Assembly (NCBI RefSeq): GCF_026627255.1
Contig: NZ_JAPNLM010000012.1
Location: 62,001 to 126,000 of the forward strand
Source of the DNA: Streptomyces antarcticus
Lineage (GTDB): Bacteria > Actinomycetota > Actinomycetes > Streptomycetales > Streptomycetaceae
DNA length: 64,000 bases
Direction: 5' to 3'
The position numbers and the translations under genes are program-made. How positions within the stretch are numbered: position 1 is the first letter of the stretch; every line of letters begins with the position of its first letter. The notes beneath the pieces are model-generated. The model was given only the letters and a program-made list of their open reading frames with translations. It was not told where the DNA came from and searched no databases. Shown here in pieces: positions 1 through 7,598 of this stretch.

Positions 1-48
1 GCCCGTGGCGTGTGCAGACCGACCGAGATGCTCGAAGCGAGGCACCGC

Positions 49-1230
49 ATGGACGCTCCGCCCACCAGATCGGCCAGACGGGAGACGGCCCCGATACCCT
101 CCGGGACCGGTACGGCCGAGCCCTCGTCGGATGCCGTGCTCATCCGCAGGACCCTCGGGGAGATCGGACCCGTCGCCGACAAGGTGACCTCATACTTCTA
201 CGCCCTGGTGTTCATAGGGCACCCGGAGCTGCGGAGCCTCTTCCCCGTGGCCATGGACGTACAGCGCGACCGGTTGCTGAAGGCGCTGCTGACGGCCGCC
301 GAGCACATCGACAACCCGGACGTACTCGTCCCGTACCTGCGCGCGCTGGGCGCCGGTCACCGCAAGTACGGCACGATGCCCGGCCACTACCCGGCGGTGG
401 GCGAGGCCCTCGTCGGGGCGCTGGCCCGATACGCGGAGGCGACGTGGGGGCCGGAGGCGGAGGCCGCCTGGGTCCGGGCGTACACCGCGATCTCCCAGAT
501 CATGATCGACGCGGCGGCCGAAGACGCGGCCCCGGCCTGGTGGCACGCCGAGGTGGTCTCCCACGATCTGCGTACCCCGGACATCGCGGTGCTGACGGTC
601 CGCCCCGACCAGCCGTACGCCTTCCTGGCGGGCCAGTACACAAGCCTGGAGACCCCGTGGTGGCCGCGGGTGTGGCGGCACTACTCCTTCGCCTCGGCGC
701 CGCGGGCGGACGGGCTGCTCTCCTTCCACGTCAAGGCCATCCCCGCGGGCTGGGTCTCCAATGCGCTGGTACGCCATGCCCGCCCGGGCGACGTACTGCG
801 CCTCGGGCCGCCGTCCGGGTCGATGGTGGTCGACCACACCACGGACAACGGGATGCTCTGCCTGGGCGGCGGAACCGGAATCGCGCCGATCAAGGCGCTG
901 ATCGAGGACGTGGCCGAGCACGGCGAACGGCGTCCGGTGGAGGTGTTCTTCGGCGCGCGCAGCGACAGCGACCTGTACGACAAGGACACGTTGCTGGGCC
1001 TGCAGCGTTCCCACCCGTGGTTGTCGGTGCGCCCGGTGGTCGGCGACGGGCTGGCCGGGCAGCTTCCGCAGGCGGTCGGCCCGCACGGGCCGTGGAGCTC
1101 GTACGACGCCTTCGTGTCGGGCCCTCCCGCGATGATTCGCAGCGGAGTCGACGAACTCAAGCGGATCGGGATCCCCGACGAGCGGATCCGCCACGACGCG
1201 GTGGAGGAACTGGCCGGTGTCGCCGGCTGA
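49..1230 (+). CDS. Flavohaemoprotein: globin fused to FAD/NAD reductase
   Basis: Likely detoxifies nitric oxide or reduces haem using NAD(P)H. From the ATG at 49 it is 393 aa, the usual flavohaemoglobin size. The first half is a globin domain; HRKYGTMPGHYP matches the region around the proximal haem histidine of Hmp. The second half is a ferredoxin-reductase module with the FAD motif WRHYSFAS and the pyridine-nucleotide motif GGGTGIAP. A GAGG six bases before the ATG at 49 favours that start; in-frame starts at 10 (GTG) and 28 (ATG) are possible and, because the window begins here, a longer form cannot be excluded. It converges on the NUDIX gene across about 100 bp of GC-rich sequence with repeated GGCCGGCC. 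Function is by family; no NO-responsive operator was recognised. Confidence 0.88.
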   Translation: MDAPPTRSARRETAPIPSGTGTAEPSSDAVLIRRTLGEIGPVADKVTSYFYALVFIGHPELRSLFPVAMDVQRDRLLKALLTAAEHIDNPDVLVPYLRALGAGHRKYGTMPGHYPAVGEALVGALARYAEATWGPEAEAAWVRAYTAISQIMIDAAAEDAAPAWWHAEVVSHDLRTPDIAVLTVRPDQPYAFLAGQYTSLETPWWPRVWRHYSFASAPRADGLLSFHVKAIPAGWVSNALVRHARPGDVLRLGPPSGSMVVDHTTDNGMLCLGGGTGIAPIKALIEDVAEHGERRPVEVFFGARSDSDLYDKDTLLGLQRSHPWLSVRPVVGDGLAGQLPQAVGPHGPWSSYDAFVSGPPAMIRSGVDELKRIGIPDERIRHDAVEELAGVAG

Positions 1231-1333
1231 GAGCGGCGGGGAGTCCGCCGGTCTCAGCCGGCGACCTGAGCGGCCGGCCGGTGACGCGAGAGGCCGGCCG
1301 GCGACGTAAGCGGTCAGCCGGGTGGGGTGGAGG

Positions 1334-1813
1334 TCAGCCCAGGTCGGCGGCGTGCATGGCGCGTACGCCCTCGATGTTGCCGTCAAGGTAGTGCCGGAGG
1401 GACAGCGGGACGAGATGGACGGCTGCGATGCCGACCCGGCTGAAGGGCACGCGGACGATCTCGTATTCGCCCGCGGGTTCGTCGATCTCGGGGCCGTGCC
1501 GTTGGCTGGGGTCCATCGATTCGAGGTGGCAGACGAAGAAGTGCTGCACCTTCACGCCGGTCACTCCACGCTCGGCGATGTGCTCGACCGTGTCGACGAA
1601 GCAGGGCACCACATCGATGATCTTCGCGCCGAGTTCTTCGTGTACCTCTCGGTGGAGGGCGTCGACGACGGTGGCGTCCGAGGGTTCGACTCCCCCGCCG
1701 GGGGTGAGCCAGTACGGATCGACGCCGGGCTTGGTGCGCTTGATGAGGATCAGGTCGTCACCGTCGAGCAGGATCGCGCGGGCGGTGCGTTTGACCACGG
1801 GACGTTCGGTCAT
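1334..1813 (-). CDS. NUDIX hydrolase
   Basis: A single NUDIX domain of about 159 aa that should cleave a nucleoside-diphosphate-linked substrate; which one cannot be told. The NUDIX box is visible as GGGVEPSD followed by ALHREVHEELGA, carrying the metal-binding REVHEELG core. No signal peptide or membrane segment. No candidate start has a good ribosome site: I chose MTERPVVKRTARAILL because the fold begins there; in-frame starts at 1831 and 1855 would add 6 or 14 residues. It lies downstream of the LysR-family gene on the same strand with a gap of about 60 bp and could be co-transcribed with it. Confidence 0.82.
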   Translation of the reverse strand: MTERPVVKRTARAILLDGDDLILIKRTKPGVDPYWLTPGGGVEPSDATVVDALHREVHEELGAKIIDVVPCFVDTVEHIAERGVTGVKVQHFFVCHLESMDPSQRHGPEIDEPAGEYEIVRVPFSRVGIAAVHLVPLSLRHYLDGNIEGVRAMHAADLG

Positions 1814-1873
1814 GGGAGAAGAGTGGCCCATGGCTCCGCTTCTGAAACGCGCCACGGCCGGATCAATGCGCGC

Positions 1874-2779
1874 TCACCAGCGTGCGGCGGCGTGCAGCAG
1901 GCTGTCGTGGGCCCGCGCGAGGTGGGCGAGGGCGAGGCTGCCGGCCCGCACGACCAGGAACCAGGTGCGCAGCGGAGGGAGCGCGGGCTCGGGCAGGGCC
2001 ACGATCCTCCCGGAGTCGAGGGCGTCCTGGCACAGGTACCGGGGGAGGACGGCGAGCCCCGCGCCGGCCCTGACGCATTCCAGGACGGCCCGCAGGTCGG
2101 GCGCGACCACGGTGGCCGCGGGGAGTCTGGCGTCGGGCACGGTGTCGAAGACGGCGGCCCAGTAGCGGGTGACGAGCGGCAGGGACTCGTGGACCTCGAC
2201 CAGGGGGATGCCGTCGAGCGCCGCGGCGCCTTCGGCGCGCAGCCGTTCCGGGTCGACGAAGGCGGCCCAGTAGGGGGCTGCGACCAGGACGTGCTCCTCG
2301 TCGCACAGGGCGGTCGCGCTGAAGAGCTCCCTGCGGGGCTGGGCGGTGGTGACGACGAGGTCGTGGTGGCCGGAGGCCAGCCCGTCGAGGGTCTCCTCGG
2401 CCCCGCTCCGGAAGGTGGTGCGCAGGGAGTGGCCCCGCCCGACGAGGGGCGCGAGGGCCGGGAGCACGCGCAGGCTCAGGAACTCCGGCGGTCCCGCGAG
2501 GTGGAGGGTGCGCAGCGCGCCCGCGGCCTCCTGCTCGGCTTCGGTGATCCGCAGCAGGGCGTCGAGGTGGGGTGCTGCCTTGTGGGCGAGCTCGTCGCCT
2601 ATCGCGGTGGGTGTGACGCCGCGAGCGCGGCGGTGGAACAGCGGTCTCCCGAGCTGTCGTTCGAGGGTACGGATCTGCGAGGTGACGGCCGGCTGGGACA
2701 GTCCGAGGAGCGCTGCGGCCCGGGTGAAGGAGCCGGCCCGGTGGACGGCGACGAAGGTGCGCAGTAGGGCCAGGTCCAC
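1874..2779 (-). CDS. LysR-family transcriptional regulator
   Basis: A 301-aa regulator of standard LysR length. The N-terminal winged helix-turn-helix (about residues 3-62) is clear: LRTFVAVHRAGSFTRAAALL, then LSQPAVTSQIRTLERQLG. The rest is a type 2 periplasmic-binding-like effector domain. The GTG at 2779 is chosen because GAGAGG lies eight bases upstream and the domain starts at once; the frame stays open to 2866 but that extension has no helix-turn-helix character. The target and inducer are unknown. Many LysR proteins control a divergent neighbour, but here the upstream neighbour is on the same strand beyond a strong hairpin, so autoregulation or the downstream NUDIX gene are the nearest candidates. 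Confidence 0.9.
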   Translation of the reverse strand: MDLALLRTFVAVHRAGSFTRAAALLGLSQPAVTSQIRTLERQLGRPLFHRRARGVTPTAIGDELAHKAAPHLDALLRITEAEQEAAGALRTLHLAGPPEFLSLRVLPALAPLVGRGHSLRTTFRSGAEETLDGLASGHHDLVVTTAQPRRELFSATALCDEEHVLVAAPYWAAFVDPERLRAEGAAALDGIPLVEVHESLPLVTRYWAAVFDTVPDARLPAATVVAPDLRAVLECVRAGAGLAVLPRYLCQDALDSGRIVALPEPALPPLRTWFLVVRAGSLALAHLARAHDSLLHAAARW

Positions 2780-2903
2780 GGCGGCACCTCTCGCTGGGGG
2801 CCTACAACTATAAATATCCGGATAGGCACCTGTCGTTACCGTGATTGGACTCTGACGAGGAGTCAACTAGCCTTGTCACGTGGTTCTTCGCGCGCGGAAC
2901 CCG

Positions 2904-2942
2904 GGGCGGTCCGAGCCACTAGGGGGGAGGCTCGGACCGCCC
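2904..2942 (-). terminator. Strong hairpin terminator after the PLP-enzyme gene
   Basis: A perfect 14-bp inverted repeat (2904-2917 with 2929-2942, loop of 11 bases) sits 13 bp beyond the stop of the minus-strand PLP-enzyme gene and about 125 bp before the LysR start. There is no marked T-run, as is usual for Streptomyces terminators. Confidence 0.8.
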
Positions 2943-2955
2943 TTCCTCACCGTCT

Positions 2956-4104
2956 TCAGCTGCCGTCACCTGCGAGGACGAGGGCTCTCAGGACGTCCGC
3001 GACCAGGTCCGAGGTGTCCTCGGCCCCGGCGGAGAAGCGGATGAACCCCTCCGGCACGGCGTCGCCGCCCCACCGCCCGCGCCGCTCTGCCGTGGACCGT
3101 ACTCCACCGAAACTCGTGGCGTCCTCGACCAGGCGCAGAGCCGCCATGAAGCGTTCCGCGTGCCCGCGGTCGGGAAGCGTGAAGGAGACCACCGAACCGA
3201 AGCCCCGCATCTGGCGGGCCGCCGTCTTGTGGGACGGGTCCGTGGCCAGGCCCGGGTAGCGCAGTCCGGTCACGTCGGCGTGCCCGGCGAGTGCCTCGGC
3301 GACGGCCAGCGCGTTCTCCCATTGGCGGTGCGTGCGCAGCTGGATGGTGGCCAGGGAGCGGTGGGCCAGCCAGGCCTCCATCGGGCCGGGAATGGCGCCG
3401 ACGATCTTCCGCCACTTCCGGACGCGCGCGGCGAGTTCCGGGTCGCGGCAGACGACGTACCCGAGGAGCAGGTCGCCGTGGCCGGTGAGGCCTTTGGTAC
3501 CGCTGGCCACGGAGAAGTCCGCGCCGAGCTCCAGAGGGCGCTGGCCGAGCGGGGTGGCGAGGGTGTTGTCGACGGCGACCAGGGTCCCGCCGGCGTGTGC
3601 GGCGTCCGCGAGGCGGCGTACGTCGCAGACGTCGAGCCCGGGGTTGGACGGGGTCTCGATCCACAGCAGCCGGGCGCCGTCGAGGGCCTCGAGCTGGGCG
3701 TCCTCGCCGGTCGGAGCGGTGCGTACGAGGATTCCGTACGCCTCCAGTTGCTCCCGCAGCAGCGGGAGCGCCTGGTAGCCGTCATCGGGCAGGACGACGG
3801 TGTCCCCGGTGCGCGCGTGGGAGAGGAGGACGGCGGAGATCGCTGCCATCCCGGACGCGAAGACGACGGTGTGCACGTGCTGGCCGGGCGCCTCCAGTTC
3901 CCCGACGGCCTGCTCCAGCAGGGTCCAGGTGGGGTTGGTGTCGCGGCCGTAGGTGTACGGGCCCTCGACGTCGCCGGGCAGGTGGAAGTGCGCGGCGAAG
4001 ACCGGCCCGGGGAGGGTCGGCTCGTTCTTGACGGGTTCGGGCAGCCCGGCGCGTACGGCGATCGTGCCGTCGCCCAGGCGCTGGTCCCGGTCGTGGTCGT
4101 TCAC
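2956..4104 (-). CDS. Cystathionine gamma-lyase/synthase-family PLP enzyme
   Basis: A 382-aa member of the Cys/Met-metabolism PLP family (PF01053), which makes or breaks cystathionine, methionine or cysteine C-S bonds. The family pattern is visible: PYTYGRDTNPTW near the N terminus, VVFASGMAAISAV (cofactor phosphate binding), WIETPSNPGLDV, VAVDNTLATPLGQRPLELGAD, and SVASGTKGLTGHGDLL with the PLP-binding lysine. Lyase and synthase cannot be separated from sequence alone. GTG at 4104 has GGAG upstream, and GTGA overlaps the stop of the phosphatase gene before it, so the two are translationally coupled. The overlap matters because the upstream gene carries a frameshift that may alter coupling. 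Confidence 0.88.
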   Translation of the reverse strand: MNDHDRDQRLGDGTIAVRAGLPEPVKNEPTLPGPVFAAHFHLPGDVEGPYTYGRDTNPTWTLLEQAVGELEAPGQHVHTVVFASGMAAISAVLLSHARTGDTVVLPDDGYQALPLLREQLEAYGILVRTAPTGEDAQLEALDGARLLWIETPSNPGLDVCDVRRLADAAHAGGTLVAVDNTLATPLGQRPLELGADFSVASGTKGLTGHGDLLLGYVVCRDPELAARVRKWRKIVGAIPGPMEAWLAHRSLATIQLRTHRQWENALAVAEALAGHADVTGLRYPGLATDPSHKTAARQMRGFGSVVSFTLPDRGHAERFMAALRLVEDATSFGGVRSTAERRGRWGGDAVPEGFIRFSAGAEDTSDLVADVLRALVLAGDGS

Positions 4105-4591
4105 TCGGTGTGCTCCTTCACGGCCTCGCGGACGGCGGCCAGCAGGCCCGGACTCGCCGCCTCGAGCAGGGTCAGGCACTCCTCGAATCCGTCGAGGGAG
4201 CCGTAGTAGGGGTCTGGTACGTCGGTGTCCCAGGTCGCGGCCGAGGGGTTGTAGGACCTCAGCAGCCGGACCTTGGCCGCGTCCTCGGGAGTGGGCGCGA
4301 GTGCCTTGAGATCCCGCAGGTGCTCGGAGTCGAGCGCGATGACGAGGTCGAGGCGGGCGAACCAGGAGGACCGGAACTGCCGGGCGCGGTGTCTTGCGCG
4401 TATCCGGCGGTCTCCAGGACGGACACGGTGCGCGGGTCGGCGCCGTCGCCCTCGTGCCAGCCGCCGGTGCCGGCGCTGTCCACCTCCACCAGACCGTCGA
4501 GCCCGGCCTCGGCGACGCGGGCGCGGAAGACCGCCTCGGCCATGGGCGAGCGGCAGATGTTGCCCTTGCAGACGAAGCAGACGCGGTACAT
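4101..4591 (-). pseudogene. Low-molecular-weight protein tyrosine phosphatase, frameshifted
   Basis: The 5' part encodes MYRVCFVCKGNICRSPMAEA, with the catalytic P-loop C-x5-R-S, and runs to GYAQD. There the family reading moves into another frame, which continues as RARQFRSSWFARLDLVIAL, through the loop DPYYG with the general-acid aspartate, to a TGA overlapping the next gene's GTG. The total length is 3n-1, as expected for loss of one base. The observed gtgtc at about 4389-4393 (plus strand) would encode Asp-His if it read gtggtc, so one G seems missing. As written, translation loses the aspartate loop and runs on for about 40 foreign residues. Either a true inactivating deletion or a sequencing error in a GC-rich stretch. 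Confidence 0.85.
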
Positions 4592-4602
4592 GGGCGGCCG
4601 GC

Positions 4603-4983
4603 TCAGTTCTTGTCGGGCAGGAGCATGTTCACGGCCCAGGAGACGACGGAGATGATGAAGGCGCCGAGGACCGCGGTCCAGAAGCCCTCGACGTGGAAGC
4701 TCAGGTCGAGCTGCTCGGCCAGCCATGAGGTCAGGAGCAGCATCAGCGCGTTCACTACGAGGGTGAACAGGCCCAGGGTGACCACGAACAGCGGCAGTGA
4801 GAGCAGCCGCACCACGGGCTTGACGATGAAGTTGACCAGTCCGAAGACCAGGGCGACCAGGATGAGGGTGAGGGTCCGCCGGCCGAGGCTGCTGCCGTCG
4901 TCCAGAGTGATGTCTGCAAGGAGCCAGATGGCGACGGCCAGTGCCGCCGCGTTGGCGAGCGTCTTGACTACGAAATTCGTCAT
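4603..4983 (-). CDS. Phage-holin-family (PF04020) four-helix membrane protein
   Basis: A 126-aa hydrophobic protein beginning MTNFVVKTLANAAALAVAIW, with about four membrane segments and the family signature GLVNFIVKPVVRLLSLP. PF04020 is called a phage holin family but is a common chromosomal membrane protein of unknown role in actinobacteria; no phage genes are nearby. It lies 11 bp upstream of the tyrosine phosphatase gene on the same strand and so belongs to a transcription unit of holin-like protein, phosphatase and PLP enzyme. ATG at 4983 is set by the conserved N terminus; in-frame sequence upstream is low-complexity Arg/Pro and not credible. The promoter should lie between this gene and the divergent cupin. 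Confidence 0.85.
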   Translation of the reverse strand: MTNFVVKTLANAAALAVAIWLLADITLDDGSSLGRRTLTLILVALVFGLVNFIVKPVVRLLSLPLFVVTLGLFTLVVNALMLLLTSWLAEQLDLSFHVEGFWTAVLGAFIISVVSWAVNMLLPDKN

Positions 4984-5072
4984 GTGTCTGATCGTTGCAG
5001 AGAAGATCCCGGCGGGACATCCGCAGATCAGCGGATGCGACGGCGCGACTGACCACAAGGGGCACGAGGACG

Positions 5073-5390
5073 ATGAAGGCCTTCCGGCTGGACGAGCTCG
5101 AAGCGGAGCGGGCCGCCAATGACGGCGCCTATCTCCAGTTTCTGCGTGAGCGGAACATGTCGGTCGGGCTGTACGCGCTCGACGCGGGGCGGAGCGACCC
5201 GCAGACTCCGCACCGTCAGGACGAGGTGTACTTCGTCGTGAGCGGCCGGGCATCGATCACGGTCGGGGAGGAGACGACGACGGTGGCACGCGGCAGCGTC
5301 GTCTACGTGCCCGCGGGAGTGCCGCACAAGTTCCACCACATCACCGAGGACCTGCGGGTGATGGTGGTGTTCTCCCCGCCCGAGAGCTGA
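5073..5390 (+). CDS. Small cupin-domain protein
   Basis: A 105-aa single-domain cupin (PF07883-like) with both motifs: PQTPHRQDEVYFVVSGRA (motif 1, metal-ligand His and Glu) and VVYVPAGVPHKFHHI (motif 2, His). It probably binds a divalent metal; the reaction is unknown. ATG at 5073 follows GAGG and opens directly into MKAFRLDELEAERAANDGAY. It is divergent from the holin-like gene, with a gap of about 90 bp holding both promoters. Confidence 0.87.
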   Translation: MKAFRLDELEAERAANDGAYLQFLRERNMSVGLYALDAGRSDPQTPHRQDEVYFVVSGRASITVGEETTTVARGSVVYVPAGVPHKFHHITEDLRVMVVFSPPES

Positions 5391-5416
5391 GCGGACCGGA
5401 CTGCTGAGGGTCGCGC

Positions 5417-5468
5417 CCCCTGATCCCCCTAGGGGTCGGATCAGGGGACTCCGGGGGCTCACGGCCCC
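5417..5468 (+). terminator. Two adjacent hairpins after the cupin gene
   Basis: Two inverted repeats lie 26-78 bp beyond the cupin stop: CCCCTGATCC (5417-5426) with GGATCAGGGG (5438-5447), then GGGGGC with GCCCCC at about 5453-5468. They separate the cupin from the next plus-strand gene. Confidence 0.65.
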
Positions 5469-5537
5469 CCGCCGGGGTCGTAGGACTCCTAGCATCGAGT
5501 GCAGGAAGTCAAGGACGAGGAAGAAGAGGTCGAGGAC

Positions 5538-5762
5538 ATGGATGGCATCCGAGAGACGTTCGCAGGCATGCCCTGGTGGGTTAAGTGGGTGGCCGTTCCG
5601 CTGCTGGCACTGTTCGTCTTCGGCGGTGTGATCACCAGCGTCCTCGGCGCGCTGATCGGCATCGTCTTCAAGCTGCTCTTCTTCGTCGCCCTCGTCGGCG
5701 GTCTCGTCTTCGTGGTGAAGAAAGTCGGCGGCGGGTCCAAGTCCTCCTCCCGGGAGTGGTAG
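5538..5762 (+). CDS. DUF5326 small membrane protein
   Basis: A 74-aa protein beginning MDGIRETFAGMPWWVKWVAV, with two hydrophobic segments (about residues 15-35 and 37-58) and a short basic C-terminal tail KKVGGGSKSSS. I recognise it as the DUF5326 type found across Streptomyces; function unknown. ATG at 5538 has GAGG just upstream; the longer in-frame start at 5499 only adds an acidic stretch. It stands alone upstream of ssgR; the 254 bp between them probably hold the ssgR promoter. Confidence 0.78.
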   Translation: MDGIRETFAGMPWWVKWVAVPLLALFVFGGVITSVLGALIGIVFKLLFFVALVGGLVFVVKKVGGGSKSSSREW

Positions 5763-6016
5763 GAGGACCCGGCCCGGGCCGTCCCGGGATTGAGCCAGGT
5801 GAGGGAACGTAAGACTCGAAACCGCTCACACCCCGGGAATCGGCGGATAGAGTGGCAATCTGTGCCGTTCCCTGGGCACCCGTAAAGCCGGTAGCACCGC
5901 TCTGACCAGCGGTGAAGTGAAGCAGTCGCCGAGCACGACCCCAGGAGCCACGCGGCACGCGCGGGGGCGGCCCCCGCAGGGCGGGTCTCCCCGGAAGCCC
6001 GCCGCCACGCCTGGGG

Positions 6017-6793
6017 GTGACCTTGTCTTCGGTTCACAACGGCGGTGTGCCGACGCTGATCGGTTCGGTGCAGCGGGCGCTGAGACTGCTCGAGGCCGTG
6101 GGGTCCCACAGCGGGGGAGCCCCGGCGAAACAGCTGGCGCGCGAGGCCGGACTGCCGCTTCCCACCGCGTACCACCTGCTGCGCACCCTGACGCACGAGG
6201 GCTATCTGCGCCGGGAGAGCGGGGTCTTCGTACTCGGCGACGCGGCGGCGCGACTGGCCCGCGGCGGACTCCAGCAGAAACGTCGCAGCATGATCCTCGA
6301 CTCCCTCGCGCACTTCCGCGACGCGGTCGGTGCTCCCGTCTACTTCGCGGTCTACCGCGAGGGTGAGATCGAGGTCGTGGGTGTCTCGGACACCCCGGCC
6401 AGCCCGGCTTGCGAGGAGTGGGCCGACTTCCGCGCGACGGGCCACGCGCACGCCATCGGCCAGTGCCTGCTCGGTCAGCTCGACGAGAGGACGCGCAAGG
6501 ACTACTACGACCGTCACCCGGTCGAGGCCATCACCCCTTATACCGTGCAGGATCTGCGCTCCCTGGAGCAACGGATCGGATCCCTCGAACGGATGCAGCC
6601 CGTTACTGAGCGTCAGGAATACTCCCTCGGCACCGTGTGCGCAGCCATCCCGATCACGGCGGGCGATGTGGCCGCGACGATGGCCATTTCTCTCCCTCTG
6701 CACCAGGAGAGTCAATTGCTGTCTGCAATCGATCGACTACGGAGTGAAGTAGGCGCGCTGTTGAGCACCCTCTCGTTCTCTATCAGTATCTGA
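6017..6793 (+). CDS. ssgR: SsgR, IclR-family activator of ssgA
   Basis: A 258-aa IclR-type regulator: N-terminal winged helix-turn-helix (about residues 14-70; LIGSVQRALRLLEAV, AKQLAREAGLPLPTAYHLLRTL) and a C-terminal effector domain. Identification as SsgR rests on the family plus its place directly upstream of ssgA on the same strand, as in S. coelicolor, where SsgR is the dedicated activator of ssgA and is needed for normal sporulation. GTG at 6017 is the start that yields the full domain; its ribosome site is weak. In this setting it should bind the 97-bp ssgR-ssgA gap, which contains the short palindrome CTCTTGTCAAGAG. Confidence 0.9.
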   Translation: MTLSSVHNGGVPTLIGSVQRALRLLEAVGSHSGGAPAKQLAREAGLPLPTAYHLLRTLTHEGYLRRESGVFVLGDAAARLARGGLQQKRRSMILDSLAHFRDAVGAPVYFAVYREGEIEVVGVSDTPASPACEEWADFRATGHAHAIGQCLLGQLDERTRKDYYDRHPVEAITPYTVQDLRSLEQRIGSLERMQPVTERQEYSLGTVCAAIPITAGDVAATMAISLPLHQESQLLSAIDRLRSEVGALLSTLSFSISI

Positions 6794-6890
6794 AAACTCA
6801 CTCCTTGTGATCTGCAAGCGCTTCCACCACTCTTGTCAAGAGGGCCCTGGGGGACCATTCCTGGCCACTTCCACAACAGCGGGGTAGTCA

Positions 6891-7340
6891 ATGCGCGAGT
6901 CGGTACAGGCAGAGGTCATGATGAACTTCCTCGTTTCCGAGGAGCTCTCGTTCCGGATTCCGGTGGAACTCCGGTACGACGCTCGTGATCCCTACGCAGT
7001 CCGCCTTACCTTTCACCTTCCCGGAGACGCGCCCGTGACCTGGGCGTTCGGCCGGGAACTTCTCCTCGACGGCATCAACAAGCCCTGCGGCGAAGGCGAT
7101 GTGCACATCGCGCCCTCCGAACCGGAGGAGCTGTCCGACGTTCACATCCGGCTACAGGTCGGCGGTGACCGGGCGTTGTTCCGTGCGAGCGCGGCGCCGC
7201 TCGTTGCGTTCCTCGACCGCACCGACCGGCTTGTTCCGCTCGGTCAGGAGAGGAATCTGGGTGATTTCGAGGAGCACCTCGACGAGGCGCTCGGAAAGAT
7301 CCTGTCCGAGTCGCGGCAGAACGAGCAGAACGCCGGCTGA
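6891..7340 (+). CDS. ssgA: SsgA, sporulation-septation regulator
   Basis: The founding member of the actinobacterial SsgA-like family, which stimulates septum formation in sporogenic hyphae. The 149-aa product shows the family core FLVSEELSFRIPVELRYD, TFHLPGDAPVTWAFGREL and FLDRTDRLVPLGQE, and ends NEQNAG like other SsgA proteins. No enzymatic motif, signal peptide or membrane segment. The start at 6891 (MRESVQAEVMM) agrees with the form I recall for S. griseus; an ATG pair at 6918/6921 preceded by AGAGG would give a protein nine or ten residues shorter, and both may be used. It is followed on the plus strand by the 30-bp repeat block. Confidence 0.95.
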   Translation: MRESVQAEVMMNFLVSEELSFRIPVELRYDARDPYAVRLTFHLPGDAPVTWAFGRELLLDGINKPCGEGDVHIAPSEPEELSDVHIRLQVGGDRALFRASAAPLVAFLDRTDRLVPLGQERNLGDFEEHLDEALGKILSESRQNEQNAG

Positions 7341-7410
7341 GGCAAGGGCTCAGCGCCGCGCGACGGTGACTGACAGTCAGCGGATGAGGGTGCCGATCGG
7401 TCGACGGCCA

Positions 7411-7560
7411 GCGTCGCGCGGGACCTGACCCGCCGGGTTGGCGTCGCGCGGGATCCGGCCCGCCGGGTTGGCGTCGCGCGGGATCCGGCCCGCCGGGTTG
7501 GCGTCGCGCGGGATCCGGCCCGCCGGGTTGGCGTCGCGCGGGATCCGGCCCGCCCGCACC
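7411..7560. repeat. 30-bp tandem repeat block, five units
   Basis: Units start at 7411, 7441, 7471, 7501 and 7531. The middle three are identical; the first differs at a few bases and the last diverges in its final third. Each contains GCGGGATCCGGCCCGC, which can fold into a GCGGG/CCCGC stem. After 7560 a shorter Pro/Arg-type repeat (CGCTCGCACCCG) follows to about 7592. The block fills the gap between convergent ssgA and the YibE/F gene. Its period is a multiple of three so it leaves an open frame on both strands, but nothing suggests it is translated. Confidence 0.95.
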
Positions 7561-7598
7561 CGCTCGCACCCGCCCCGCTCGCACCCGCCCCGCCGTCG

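Noticed and set aside
4603..4983. Prophage remnant because of the holin-family name
   Set aside because: PF04020 proteins are common chromosomal membrane proteins and no phage gene is near.
7377..7559. Repeat peptide AGRIPRDANP encoded by the tandem array
   Set aside because: The open frame is only a result of the 30-bp period; no start with a ribosome site and no partner domain.
7411..7560. CRISPR array
   Set aside because: Units are contiguous with no spacers, and no cas gene is present.
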